Below are positions 35,993-44,827 of a stretch of DNA of 52,492 nt, piece after piece (the first letter of the stretch is position 1; the number at the start of each line of letters is the position of its first letter). This stretch comes from Saprospiraceae bacterium (lineage in GTDB: Bacteria > Bacteroidota > Bacteroidia > Chitinophagales > Saprospiraceae). Location: positions 1-52,492 of the forward strand of contig JAIBCI010000052.1 of assembly GCA_019694255.1 (NCBI GenBank), read 5' to 3'. Below the pieces are notes generated by a model that saw only the letters and a program-made list of their open reading frames with translations, did no database searches and was not told where the DNA came from. Both the position numbers and the translations under genes were made by a program.

Positions 35993-36543
35993 ATTTCAAA
36001 TCCATCAAATTGACTACCTAAAAATTCAGCATCACGGTCCTTCGCTCCGACTAAACTAATCTCTTCAGGCCATTGTATATTGACTCTTGGTTCGTTATAA
36101 GCCATGATGAATTCATCATGAGGTGAATGGTTACCGGAATGATGATAGAGCAAGGTGCTGTCATCCTCCAGAACCTGGTATCCATGGGCGAATCCTTCAG
36201 GAATATACAAGGCCTCTCCGCTTTGTTCTGTCAGCACATATCCGAAATATTTTAAGAAACCAGCTGATCCCCGACGCAAATCGACCGCCACATCATAGAC
36301 ACTGCCGCGAATGCACCGCACCAATTTAGCCTCAAGCGATGGAGCGCGCTGAAGATGCATGCCGCGCACTGTCCCCTTGCGGTGATTATGCGAAATGTTT
36401 GTTTGCATAACGTCCATACGAATCCCCGGCATTTCTTCGTCCATGGGGCTAAATGCTCTATAGAAATAACCCCGCTCGTCATGAAACACAGGAGAACGAA
36501 GAATCCATAATCCATCCAGCGGTGTTTTAACTTTTTGAATCAT
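35989..36543 (-). CDS. dTDP-4-dehydrorhamnose 3,5-epimerase family protein (RfbC/RmlC-like)
   Basis: A 184-aa cupin-fold epimerase. Conserved segments are FHDERGYFYRAF, KGTVRGMHLQRAP (the catalytic His lies in RGMHLQ), DVAVDLRRGS and YIPEGFAHGYQVLED. It epimerises C-3 and/or C-5 of a 4-keto-6-deoxyhexose nucleotide. No dTDP-glucose genes (rmlA or rmlB) are present, and it is coupled to the CDP-glucose 4,6-dehydratase gene by an ATGA overlap. The substrate here is therefore probably CDP-4-keto-6-deoxyglucose. Confidence 0.9.
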   Translation of the reverse strand: MIQKVKTPLDGLWILRSPVFHDERGYFYRAFSPMDEEMPGIRMDVMQTNISHNHRKGTVRGMHLQRAPSLEAKLVRCIRGSVYDVAVDLRRGSAGFLKYFGYVLTEQSGEALYIPEGFAHGYQVLEDDSTLLYHHSGNHSPHDEFIMAYNEPRVNIQWPEEISLVGAKDRDAEFLGSQFDGFEI

Positions 36544-37607
36544 GCGGCCAGAAATTTTTCGACCTGACGTTCAGTGATGCAATCACCCGATTCATAATAT
36601 TTCCTATACCATTCAATGGTCAGCGCTACTGTCTCTTGTGTAGAATAGACGGGTGTCCAATTTAATTTTGACTTGATCTTTGTATTGTCGAGCATGAGCA
36701 AATTGGCTTCATGCGGAGCGTTTTGCTGTGGAAGTATTGTATACTTAATTTCATTCCAGTATTGTGTTGACAGCGTCAATATGTTTTCAACGGCGTAAAC
36801 CGCTGCTTTCTCCGGTGCAACATTCCAGGAACCTGCGGCCTCTCGATTGCCTTTTAATAATTCAGCGCCAACAATCAGGTAGGCATTAAGGCAATCCAGC
36901 ACGTGTTGCCAAGGCCGCACAGCCTGCGGGTTTCTGATTTTAGCAGTTTGTTTTGTCGCTGCGGCACGAACAAGATCTGGGATCAGCCTGTCCTCGCTCC
37001 AGTCACCTCCACCAATTACATTGCCTGCGCGCAGGCTTGCCAGCAGAATTTGTTGATTTTCCGTAACGAGATCCGGCTTTAGAAAGGACAAACGGTAAGA
37101 ATCAATAAGGATTTCACAACAGGCTTTGGAACTGCTGTACATATCATGACCTCCCAGTTTATCATCTTCACGATAAGCATAATGTTCTTCCCGGTTGGCA
37201 TATACTTTATCGGTTGTTACCATGACCACTGCCCTGACTGAAGGGCTTGCCCTTACCGCTTCAAGCAAATTGAGTGAGCCCATCACATTCACTTCGTAGG
37301 TGTAACGGGGATCGCGATAAGAAGGCCTCACCAATGACTGCGCAGCAAGGTGAAAAACAATCTCTGCGCCAGATTCACTGACAGCCTGCTTCAGCTTATT
37401 TGGATCTCTGATATCTGCATACACATAATGACCATTACTTTTCAGTAAGGAAAAGTGATTGGGATCAGACGTGCATTCCAGTGCGTATCCATATACTTCA
37501 CAATTCAATTGACGAAGCATTGCAATCAGCCAACTGCCTTTGAACCCGGTATGCCCTGTGACAAAGACTTTTCTGTTTTTCAAATATTCCAAATGGCCTT
37601 TTACCAT
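36540..37607 (-). CDS. rfbG: CDP-glucose 4,6-dehydratase
   Basis: RfbG converts CDP-D-glucose to CDP-4-keto-6-deoxy-D-glucose. The extended SDR shows the NAD motif TGHTGFKGSWL (18-28), LAAQSLVRPSYRDP, TTDKVY and the catalytic MYSSSKACCE. ATG 37607 is chosen because it overlaps the rfbF stop by 7 nt and leaves a short N-terminus before the Rossmann strand, giving 355 aa as usual for the family. The frame is open up to 37637, but that would add ten residues inside rfbF. Confidence 0.94.
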   Translation of the reverse strand: MVKGHLEYLKNRKVFVTGHTGFKGSWLIAMLRQLNCEVYGYALECTSDPNHFSLLKSNGHYVYADIRDPNKLKQAVSESGAEIVFHLAAQSLVRPSYRDPRYTYEVNVMGSLNLLEAVRASPSVRAVVMVTTDKVYANREEHYAYREDDKLGGHDMYSSSKACCEILIDSYRLSFLKPDLVTENQQILLASLRAGNVIGGGDWSEDRLIPDLVRAAATKQTAKIRNPQAVRPWQHVLDCLNAYLIVGAELLKGNREAAGSWNVAPEKAAVYAVENILTLSTQYWNEIKYTILPQQNAPHEANLLMLDNTKIKSKLNWTPVYSTQETVALTIEWYRKYYESGDCITERQVEKFLAA

Positions 37608-38377
37608 ATTTTCCACTGCGCCTTTCCGGCATTCCACATTTCCTCAAGTTCGATTCGATCACGAAGTGCATCCATACATTTCCAGAAACCGTGATGCCGG
37701 TATGCATTGAGCAGTCCGTCTGCTGCTATTTTTTTTAATGGCCCTTTCTCCCATTGTACCTGCTCGACATCGCCTTCGAGATAATCAAAGATTCCTGGTT
37801 CGAGAACAAAAAATCCCGCATTGATCCACATTCCGTCCTCATCGGGTTTTTCTTCAAAATGTGAAACTGCACCATTCGGGCGTATTTCGATATGTCCAAA
37901 TCTTCCAGGAGACTGAACAGAGGTGAGCGTAGCCAGCCTTCCACTCTTTTGATGGCAGTTGATGAGCGCCTGAAGATCGATATTGGCGACACCATCTCCG
38001 TAAGTCAATAAAAACGGCTGGCCGCCGAGATAATTTTTAATTTTCTTGATCCTTCCAGCTGTATTTGTATTAAGCCCGGTATCAATCAGGCTAACCTTGA
38101 ATTGCTCCGTATTGGCAAAGTGCACATCTACTTTATTGTTTGCCAGCTCAATGGTCACATCCGAATTGTATAGATAGTAATTGAGGAAATATTCCTTAAT
38201 CATGTGTGATTTGTATCCAAGACAGATCACGAATTCATTAAAGCCCTGGGCTTCATAGATTTTCATAATATGCCAGAGCATGGGCTTGCCCGCGATCTCA
38301 ACCATTGGCTTGGGCCTTGAGCCAGTCTCTTCCATGAGACGTGTTCCTAAACCACCTGCCAGTATGACGACTTTCAT
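37601..38377 (-). CDS. rfbF: glucose-1-phosphate cytidylyltransferase
   Basis: RfbF makes CDP-glucose from CTP and glucose-1-phosphate, opening the CDP-deoxyhexose route. The 258-aa nucleotidyltransferase has LAGGLGTRLMEETGSRPKP at the N-terminus, then MLWHIMKIYEAQGFNEFVIC and LLTYGDGVANIDLQAL with the metal-binding Asp. The length and the EETGSRPKPMVEI signature separate it from thymidylyltransferases (RmlA). It is the first sugar gene after the chain-length regulator, 9 nt away. Confidence 0.95.
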   Translation of the reverse strand: MKVVILAGGLGTRLMEETGSRPKPMVEIAGKPMLWHIMKIYEAQGFNEFVICLGYKSHMIKEYFLNYYLYNSDVTIELANNKVDVHFANTEQFKVSLIDTGLNTNTAGRIKKIKNYLGGQPFLLTYGDGVANIDLQALINCHQKSGRLATLTSVQSPGRFGHIEIRPNGAVSHFEEKPDEDGMWINAGFFVLEPGIFDYLEGDVEQVQWEKGPLKKIAADGLLNAYRHHGFWKCMDALRDRIELEEMWNAGKAQWKIW

Positions 38378-38386
38378 AGGATAAGA

Positions 38387-39430
38387 TTAACTGTTGTCCC
38401 TGATGATCTTGCGAAAAATGATAAAGACTGAACCGAGAAGCAGGGTCAAGAAAAAAATCTTAGCCAAGTTGACGAATAGATTCTCCTTTTTTTGCTCCAG
38501 CGGTTTTAACGGGAGGTCCAGCGATTGAATAAATGGTGTCTGATTTTGCAAAGTGAAAGAAGCAATTTCCTGATTTTTCAGGGCTTCTGCATAGATCACG
38601 TTGAGCATGCGAACATCTCTGTCAATCTGTGTCTGAGGCACGGCGTCCGTGCTGGTCCAGGTATTTCGGTAACTGTCCCTAAATCCTGCCAGTGCATAAT
38701 CCCTACTTTGAATTAGGGCACGCAGACTATCAACTTTGAATTTGATTTTCTCGTACGTCTCTTTTTGTTTTTGCACCGCCTTGTCAACATAGAATGAACT
38801 GAGCTGCGCATACAACTGATGACACAACTCATAAGAGAGGTCCTGACTCTCTGTGGCTACCGACAGCTCCATGATTCCGGTCTTCTCATTGTAATAGGTC
38901 TCCAGCCTTTTCAGCAATTGCAGATGCAGTTTTTTAACCGCAGACTGGCGGAGTAACGCCTGCCCTTCTTTTAATGAATCAAAAAGAAAATTCTCCAAAG
39001 GGTCCTTTTGAAGCCACGGGCGCTGAACAGTCCAATCGCCGGAAGCTTTAAGTTGTGAGATCAGATGATTCGCCAGCAAATCATTTTTTCCATTCACTGT
39101 AGCCCCGGTTAGAAATACTTTTTCAGCCAGTATTCTGGTTCTGGCGATCTCCACAATCTTTTGAAGACTCATCTGTTGCCCGGGAGAACCGAACCCAAAC
39201 TGCCCTAGAATCGTTGCTAGACCAGAACTCTCCGCTCCGCCTTCATTGAGCATGAAGCTTGCCCTGGCCACAAATTTGGGTGGGGTCATGAAATGATGGT
39301 AAATGAAGTATCCGCTGACCGGGATGCCGATGACCAGAAAAACAATTAGAGACCTCTTGAATTCAGCCCTGTAATCTCGCCATGCGCTGATCAAGTCCCT
39401 AATTACTGAATCCTGTATGGGCCTATCCAT
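38387..39430 (-). CDS. Wzz-like chain-length determinant protein
   Basis: A 347-aa polysaccharide co-polymerase with two membrane helices, one near residues 27-45 (SLIVFLVIGIPVSGYFIY) and one near 322-340. A helical periplasmic domain with coiled-coil tendency lies between them. There is no C-terminal tyrosine-kinase domain, so it is of the Wzz type rather than Wzc. It would set the modal length of the Wzy polymer. It is the first gene of the minus-strand operon. Confidence 0.85.
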   Translation of the reverse strand: MDRPIQDSVIRDLISAWRDYRAEFKRSLIVFLVIGIPVSGYFIYHHFMTPPKFVARASFMLNEGGAESSGLATILGQFGFGSPGQQMSLQKIVEIARTRILAEKVFLTGATVNGKNDLLANHLISQLKASGDWTVQRPWLQKDPLENFLFDSLKEGQALLRQSAVKKLHLQLLKRLETYYNEKTGIMELSVATESQDLSYELCHQLYAQLSSFYVDKAVQKQKETYEKIKFKVDSLRALIQSRDYALAGFRDSYRNTWTSTDAVPQTQIDRDVRMLNVIYAEALKNQEIASFTLQNQTPFIQSLDLPLKPLEQKKENLFVNLAKIFFLTLLLGSVFIIFRKIIRDNS

Positions 39431-39515
39431 AAATTGCTTCGCGCTTTGATATTTATTAAATTTATATTTCTATTACTTAGATTTATAAATTCTTGTTTTT
39501 CATCATATTTAAGTG

Positions 39516-39523
39516 CAAAAATA
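39516..39523 (-). promoter_or_regulatory. putative -7 box of the polysaccharide operon (TATTTTTG)
   Basis: On the minus strand 39523 to 39516 reads TATTTTTG, matching TAnnTTTG, 86 nt before the chain-length gene. No TTG stands at the ideal -33 spacing. It is the only TAnnTTTG match on this strand in the 250-nt divergent region between the operon and gldA. Confidence 0.4.
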
Positions 39524-39680
39524 GTAATTTGATATATATAAATAAAATAATTAATCTATTGTATTGACATGATCCGGGCCCGTTAAAAGAATCTTAAAAC
39601 CTTTCATCACTCAGTAAAAGGATTTAATTTTCGCCCGCATTCGGCAAGAGACACATTATTAAGTTGTAAATCAACATCTT

Positions 39681-40607
39681 ATGGATTTAAAGATCAATGG
39701 TTTATCTAAGCATTTCGGACTGCAGAAAGCAGTGGACAACATCTCTTTTGAGGTAAGGTCGGGAGAGATCGTGGGCTTTCTTGGTCCCAATGGCGCAGGC
39801 AAGACCACAACCATGAAAATGCTCACCCAGTATTTGACTCCAGACCACGGGGAGATATGGTATGGCAACCGCCGCAGCACCGAAAATACGGACATCCGCC
39901 GGGACATCGGCTATTTGCCCGAACATAACCCACTTTACGAAGAAATGCCGGTGCTGGACTATTTGAATTTCTGTGCTGCTTTACAGGGTGTGCCACCATC
40001 GGAAATACCTGCCAGAATTCGCGAAATGGTACGCAAGTGCGGACTTGACGATGAAAAACACAAAAAAATCGGGGAACTGTCCAAAGGTTACCGCCAACGC
40101 GTAGGTCTCGCCCATGCCTTGATCCATAATCCCAAGGTCCTTATCCTGGACGAACCGACGACAGGACTGGACCCGAATCAGATCGTTGAGATTCGCGAAT
40201 TAATCAAAGAACTTGGCCGCGAAAAGACAGTCATTCTCAGTACCCATATTCTGTCAGAGGTTGAAGCAACCTGTGACCGGATTCTGATTATAAACAAGGG
40301 ACAAATTGTGGCAGACGGCACCGTTGGCAACCTCAGACGGCAGACTGAATCGAGACAGATCATCCGAGTCCGTATCGAAGGCCCTTCGCAGGATAATATT
40401 TATCAGGCGCTCAGACAACTGCCAGGTGTCACCATGGTGGATCTTGTCAACAGGGAAGACCAACGCTACGAAGTCCAGTCGAGTTCCGAAGAAGCGCTTA
40501 ACAGACAAGTATTCAGACTTTGCGTTCAAAACAATTGGGTTCTGCTGGAAATGACACCTACAGAAACCAAACTTGAAGATATTTTCCGAGACCTCACCAT
40601 CAAATAA
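39681..40607 (+). CDS. gldA: gliding-motility-associated ABC transporter ATPase GldA
   Basis: A 308-aa ABC ATPase with all motifs intact: Walker A GPNGAGKTTTMKML, signature LSKGYRQRVGLAHAL, Walker B VLILDEPTTGLD and switch HILSEVE. The C-terminal 90 residues follow the pattern of GldA and related exporter ATPases. In Flavobacterium johnsoniae, GldA with GldF and GldG forms an ABC transporter linked to gliding; homologues also occur in non-gliding species. It begins the gldA-gldF-gldG run, 5 nt before gldF. Confidence 0.92.
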   Translation: MDLKINGLSKHFGLQKAVDNISFEVRSGEIVGFLGPNGAGKTTTMKMLTQYLTPDHGEIWYGNRRSTENTDIRRDIGYLPEHNPLYEEMPVLDYLNFCAALQGVPPSEIPARIREMVRKCGLDDEKHKKIGELSKGYRQRVGLAHALIHNPKVLILDEPTTGLDPNQIVEIRELIKELGREKTVILSTHILSEVEATCDRILIINKGQIVADGTVGNLRRQTESRQIIRVRIEGPSQDNIYQALRQLPGVTMVDLVNREDQRYEVQSSSEEALNRQVFRLCVQNNWVLLEMTPTETKLEDIFRDLTIK

Positions 40608-40612
40608 TAGAA

Positions 40613-41335
40613 ATGATGAAATCAATCGTTGCTACCATTGCACGCCGTGAGCTAAATTCATTTTTTGACTCACTGACAGCATACATTCTTCTCATCGCAT
40701 TCCTGGGCTTTAGCGGATTTTTTACGTGGATTTACGGTTCAGATGTATTCATGCGTAAAGAGGCAGACCTTGATGTGTTTTTCGGGATTGCAAAATGGAC
40801 TTTATTTTTCTTCATTCCGGCAGTAACCATGAAAATGTTAGCTGAAGAAAAAAAGACCGGAACACTCGAAATCCTGCTCACCAAGGCCGTCAATCCCAGA
40901 CAGCTTATCCTGGGCAAATATCTCGCCTGTCTGATGCTCATCATGATCGCGCTAGCCTTTACATTGCCATACTACATCTCTGTGGCACGCATTGGCGATA
41001 TTGATCATGGTGCGACATTGTCCGGTTATCTTGGACTGATGCTCATGAGTTCAGCATACATCGCCATCGGATTATTTGCAAGCAGCATCACCAACAACCA
41101 GATTGTCGCATTCTTGCTGGCTCTGCTGATCGGCATTGTGTTTCACTTTATTCTGGATGTGATCAGTTCCGGTATGCGCGGATGGGCTGGCAACCTGCTG
41201 AGTGATCTCAGTGTCGGCAAGCATTTTGATTCAATGTCACGCGGTGTCATTGACACCAAAGATATTTTGTTCTTTGCCGGTTTGACCCTGCTTGGACTGT
41301 TTCTGTCAGAAACTTTTATTTCTAAAAATAAATAA
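40613..41335 (+). CDS. gldF: gliding-motility-associated ABC transporter permease GldF
   Basis: A 240-aa ABC-2 type permease with six hydrophobic helices. The segment MLAEEKKTGTLEILLTKAVNPRQLILGKYLACL is shared by GldF and other gliding-type permeases (here residues about 80-112). It pairs with GldA in the membrane. The gene is tightly spaced to gldA and lies 11 nt before gldG. Confidence 0.92.
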   Translation: MMKSIVATIARRELNSFFDSLTAYILLIAFLGFSGFFTWIYGSDVFMRKEADLDVFFGIAKWTLFFFIPAVTMKMLAEEKKTGTLEILLTKAVNPRQLILGKYLACLMLIMIALAFTLPYYISVARIGDIDHGATLSGYLGLMLMSSAYIAIGLFASSITNNQIVAFLLALLIGIVFHFILDVISSGMRGWAGNLLSDLSVGKHFDSMSRGVIDTKDILFFAGLTLLGLFLSETFISKNK

Positions 41336-41346
41336 GCCTTAACGCC

Positions 41347-42846
41347 ATGATCAAAAATACTCAATTCAAAATACTGATTGCAGTGCTCGCTTTTGTGGCC
41401 GTTAATTTCGTTGCACGCAAATTGTTTTTAAGGCTCGACTTAACAGCCAACCATGAATATACGCTTAGCCAGGCTACACGGGATGTGGTACGGGGGCTGA
41501 ATGACAAAATGAAAATCAAGGCATATTTTTCGGATGATATTCCGATAGACATCGCCAAGACGCGCGAAGATTTCAGAAACATGCTGAGCGAATATGCAAA
41601 TCTCGCCAAAGGCAATCTGGAATTCGAATTCATCTCACCCAACGAAAGCCCGGAAAAAGAACAGGAAGCAATGCAGCAGGGCATTCAACCCGTTATGATC
41701 AATGTCAGGGAAAAAGATCAGGCAAAACAATTAAAGGCTTTCCTTGGGGCAACACTCGAATACAACAATAAGAAAGAAATCATTCCACTCATCCAGCCGG
41801 GCACCGCAATGGAATACGCATTGACCACCAACATAAAAAAACTGAGTGCCACCAACAAGGCCAAAATCGGGTTTATTCAGGGCCATCGTGAGGCCTCATT
41901 GCAGGAGATGGCACAGGTCTATGAATCACTTGACATCCTGTACGATGTGCAGTCTGTATACATTACCGATACCACCAGACTTTCGGACTTCCGCACGCTC
42001 GTCATGATACGACCTGAGGATACCATCTCACCGGCGCACTGGGGCAAGATTGATGAGTATCTTCACAATGGCGGCAATCTCATCATCGGCCTCAATGAAA
42101 TAGACTATGAACTTCAATCCGGTGCTTCCTCCGTCAATCATTCATGGACTGACCGATGGCTGCAGACGCATGGAGTAACCGTCGACACGGCACTGGTGCG
42201 TGACGTCGCCTGTGGCTCTGTGCAGGTCCAGCAGCAAAACGGATTTTTTACATTCAACACACCGGTACAACTGCCCTATTTACCACTGATTCAGCGCTTC
42301 CCGCTCCATCCCGTGACAAAAGGTCTGGAAAGAGTGATCCTCCAGTTTGCCAGCCCGGTGTTGTTCCAGGGCCTACCCGGAACAAAATTCACGCCGCTGG
42401 TGTACACGTCTGATCACTCCGCTACGGATAAATTCCCCATCAATATCGACATTCAAAAAAGATGGACAGAAGGTGAGTTCACTGAAAAAAATATCTGTGT
42501 CGGCGGACTGCTTGAAAAAGCAGATGGCGCCACCGGCGGCAAATTGATCATATTCGGCGATGGAGATTTCCCTGTTGGAAGGGGACGCAATCAGCAGATT
42601 AACGAAGACAATGTTTCATTGCTTGTGAATGCCGTGGATTTTCTCAGCGATGACACTGGTCTGATTGAATTAAGGACCAAGGCGGTATTGACGCGTCCCA
42701 TCAAGGAGTTGGATGAATCTTCTCGCACTTCCATTAAGTATTTGAATTTTCTGCTGCCGATTGGCCTCGTACTGGGTTATGCTTTCTTCAGAAATTCAGC
42801 CAACCGGAGAAAGCGTATCCAGCGCATGGAGGAACGGTACAATTAG
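41347..42846 (+). CDS. gldG: gliding-motility-associated ABC transporter auxiliary protein GldG
   Basis: A 499-aa protein with one helix near the N-terminus (about 7-24), a long extracytoplasmic part and a second helix near residues 463-480. The segments LDLTANHEYTLSQATRDVVRGL and NKAKIGFIQGHREASLQEM are typical of GldG and related ABC auxiliary proteins (DUF4350/IFT52-like fold). It should act with GldF and GldA. It is somewhat shorter than the F. johnsoniae protein as I remember it. Confidence 0.9.
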   Translation: MIKNTQFKILIAVLAFVAVNFVARKLFLRLDLTANHEYTLSQATRDVVRGLNDKMKIKAYFSDDIPIDIAKTREDFRNMLSEYANLAKGNLEFEFISPNESPEKEQEAMQQGIQPVMINVREKDQAKQLKAFLGATLEYNNKKEIIPLIQPGTAMEYALTTNIKKLSATNKAKIGFIQGHREASLQEMAQVYESLDILYDVQSVYITDTTRLSDFRTLVMIRPEDTISPAHWGKIDEYLHNGGNLIIGLNEIDYELQSGASSVNHSWTDRWLQTHGVTVDTALVRDVACGSVQVQQQNGFFTFNTPVQLPYLPLIQRFPLHPVTKGLERVILQFASPVLFQGLPGTKFTPLVYTSDHSATDKFPINIDIQKRWTEGEFTEKNICVGGLLEKADGATGGKLIIFGDGDFPVGRGRNQQINEDNVSLLVNAVDFLSDDTGLIELRTKAVLTRPIKELDESSRTSIKYLNFLLPIGLVLGYAFFRNSANRRKRIQRMEERYN

Positions 42847-42870
42847 TACAAATCTTCTTTTACAGTCATG

Positions 42871-42895
42871 AGACTGATTCTTTGTGAATCAGTCT
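42871..42895 (+). terminator. hairpin downstream of gldG, possible terminator
   Basis: AGACTGATTC (42871-42880) and GAATCAGTCT (42886-42895) form a perfect 10-bp stem with a 5-nt loop, 24 nt after the gldG stop. There is no U-tract after it, so it may be a factor-dependent or bidirectional terminator or an RNA-stabilising hairpin. Confidence 0.5.
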
Positions 42896-42897
42896 TA

Positions 42898-43067
42898 AAC
42901 CCGAATTTAGCAGTTAGAAGCCTATTCCAGGACAAACTGAATTCAAAATCAAGACTTAGTACTTCGTTTGATTCGTCAGAATAGTTCCACGATGCCTCCT
43001 CATCAAAAGCCCTGATTTTATTGCCATTTTGCCTCGCACTACGACTCCTAACTGCTAAATTCGGGTT
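42898..43067. mobile_element. possible MITE or insertion-sequence remnant with 20-bp inverted repeats
   Basis: The 20 nt at 42898-42917 are exactly the reverse complement of 43048-43067; similarity continues a few bases inward with one mismatch. The arms are 130 nt apart, and the interior has no transposase frame. This structure fits a non-autonomous element. No clear target-site duplication was identified by eye. Confidence 0.5.
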
Positions 43068-43183
43068 AAATCATTTCAGCCAGATAGCAATTTCGAAGGC
43101 TTTGTATTTTGCCATGAATTGGCAATATCTATATTTTGCAACGAAAGTTATCCGGAGCAGTCAATAACAGAATATACATTTCA

Positions 43184-44827
43184 TCAGAACTGTACAAAAG
43201 GAAGCCCTCTACCGACTCCTGTCTGCAGGACATAATATCCAGGCACTAACTGACTGATGTCGATGACAACATCCCTTTCGTTCTGAATGGATTTTTTCAG
43301 CAAGATTTTTCTTCCGGAACAATCAACTAAGTCAAGAGGCAATGTACTGTTGATACTTTGAGGAATTCGCACAACAAGTTGCTCATGACTTTGAGAAAGG
43401 ATTGCAATATTTTTCGATTCTGAGACTTCTTCAATCCCGGTAGCCTTGCAAATAATTTCCAGCCCCGCCTTGATCGGAGTCATACTGGTAACTACTGAAA
43501 CGAGTGGCGTCATCGTCTCCGTTTGGGTGAATTCTATGCCCGCAAATTCCGCAGTTTGAATCGGATCCTTGGCCACTTTAAATGTAAAGGTTTCATTGCA
43601 TCCTCTTAACGTATTGTCAGCTTGGGTAATCACATTGATCTTGGTTATATCACTTGTATTGGTCGCCGCAAGCGCAATTCCGCGGGCTCCCATTCCGGTA
43701 ATCGAACCATTGTTGTCTGCGCTTCTGCTATTAATTGGAAATCCATCTTTAAAGACTGATGTAATCTCAGGAATAGCATTGGTGTTATTGATGGCAACCA
43801 GCGTATATCCATCTTTACCGGATAATATATCCTGAGGACCTCCAAGCAGAAACCTACCCGTCGAGATCTTAAAATCTGTGACCAACATGGTCGAAAAATA
43901 ATTCCTCCAGGTCTTGAGTGCCAGATCCTCATCGATCATTGTAATATAGACCGGACCTAATTCATCTATTGAAATTCCTGTTCCCGATGGCTGAACACAT
44001 AGATGCAAGAGGTCTTTGTTTGCTTCCAGTCCTGCAAAATGCAAGCCATTGTTATACTCTGCTCCTGTTGCATTAAAGAAGCGATAAGATGCCGCTTTGG
44101 ACAACTGTCCGTCTTCTTCTACCCGCAAGATTAAATTCCTGAATGCCGAAGTTTCTTTCACCATAGCGGCTAAGAATAAATGACTATTGGAATTCAAGGT
44201 CAAACCTAAAGGATATGCAGGATGCCCGTTAACCGACCACTGGCTCTTCCAAATCATATTGTCCTGATTAAATCGGCAGATTATATTTTTTGTATTATTG
44301 AGCGTATCAGATATCGTGTAGCTTGCAAATAAATCACTACCAGATACCACTAGAAAAGCCCTCCCGGGAATAAACTGACTTTTTTGTTCGAGTATCTTTG
44401 ACCAACATACACTTCCGTTGCCCGGGTCGAAGCAAATTGCTAAAAGATCACTTTTACCTTGCTCACCCATGTTAAAACTGAATGCAAGCGCATACAATTT
44501 ATTTTCAAACTCAACTACCTTGATTAATTCCAGACAATTCTGTTGTCCGTCTATTCGCCATGAACCGGTGAGTTGTTCACGGCTGTTGAGGCGATTAAGT
44601 TCGCCCCAGACATTATTTGTCCCTGCTTCATAAACCGAGGACATAATGGCCAGATCTGAGCTGACAGTACCGGTGCTGCTACTACTTACAGCGCCAACTA
44701 ATCTTCGGGCATTCGGCCCTGTTGTCTCCGAAATGATTCTGAAACTTTCCTGTGCAGTGATACAGTAAACGAAAGTCAGATTGACAAGAATTAGGAGACC
44801 GTTTTGCATTGTGTTAATAATATTCAT
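43184..44827 (-). CDS. secreted protein of unknown function with T9SS C-terminal sorting domain
   Basis: A 547-aa exported protein. The signal peptide covers the N-terminus up to about VYCITAQ. The body (30-450) has repeated beta-strand segments such as GSVCWSKILEQKSQ and NKLYALAFSF, resembling loose beta-propeller blades, but I do not recognise a named family. The last 75 residues form a T9SS sorting domain (NIAILSQSHEQLVVRIP to PGYYVLQTG). The ATG at 44827 overlaps the stop of the upstream cargo gene as ATGA; an internal ATG at 44809 would also give a full signal peptide. The two neighbouring cargo proteins are probably made together. Confidence 0.75.
   Translation of the reverse strand: MNIINTMQNGLLILVNLTFVYCITAQESFRIISETTGPNARRLVGAVSSSSTGTVSSDLAIMSSVYEAGTNNVWGELNRLNSREQLTGSWRIDGQQNCLELIKVVEFENKLYALAFSFNMGEQGKSDLLAICFDPGNGSVCWSKILEQKSQFIPGRAFLVVSGSDLFASYTISDTLNNTKNIICRFNQDNMIWKSQWSVNGHPAYPLGLTLNSNSHLFLAAMVKETSAFRNLILRVEEDGQLSKAASYRFFNATGAEYNNGLHFAGLEANKDLLHLCVQPSGTGISIDELGPVYITMIDEDLALKTWRNYFSTMLVTDFKISTGRFLLGGPQDILSGKDGYTLVAINNTNAIPEITSVFKDGFPINSRSADNNGSITGMGARGIALAATNTSDITKINVITQADNTLRGCNETFTFKVAKDPIQTAEFAGIEFTQTETMTPLVSVVTSMTPIKAGLEIICKATGIEEVSESKNIAILSQSHEQLVVRIPQSINSTLPLDLVDCSGRKILLKKSIQNERDVVIDISQLVPGYYVLQTGVGRGLPFVQF

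Larger units (their letters stand above)
42847..43183 (+). other. intergenic region with hairpin and inverted-repeat element
   Basis: This 337-nt gap between convergent genes holds a hairpin directly after gldG and an element bounded by 20-bp inverted repeats. About 115 nt at its right end show nothing else. No coding frame of note occurs. Confidence 0.6.

Noticed and set aside
39564-39569. TTGACA hexamer before gldA
   Set aside because: It looks like an E. coli -35 box, but Bacteroidota use a different promoter pattern and no matching -7 box follows.
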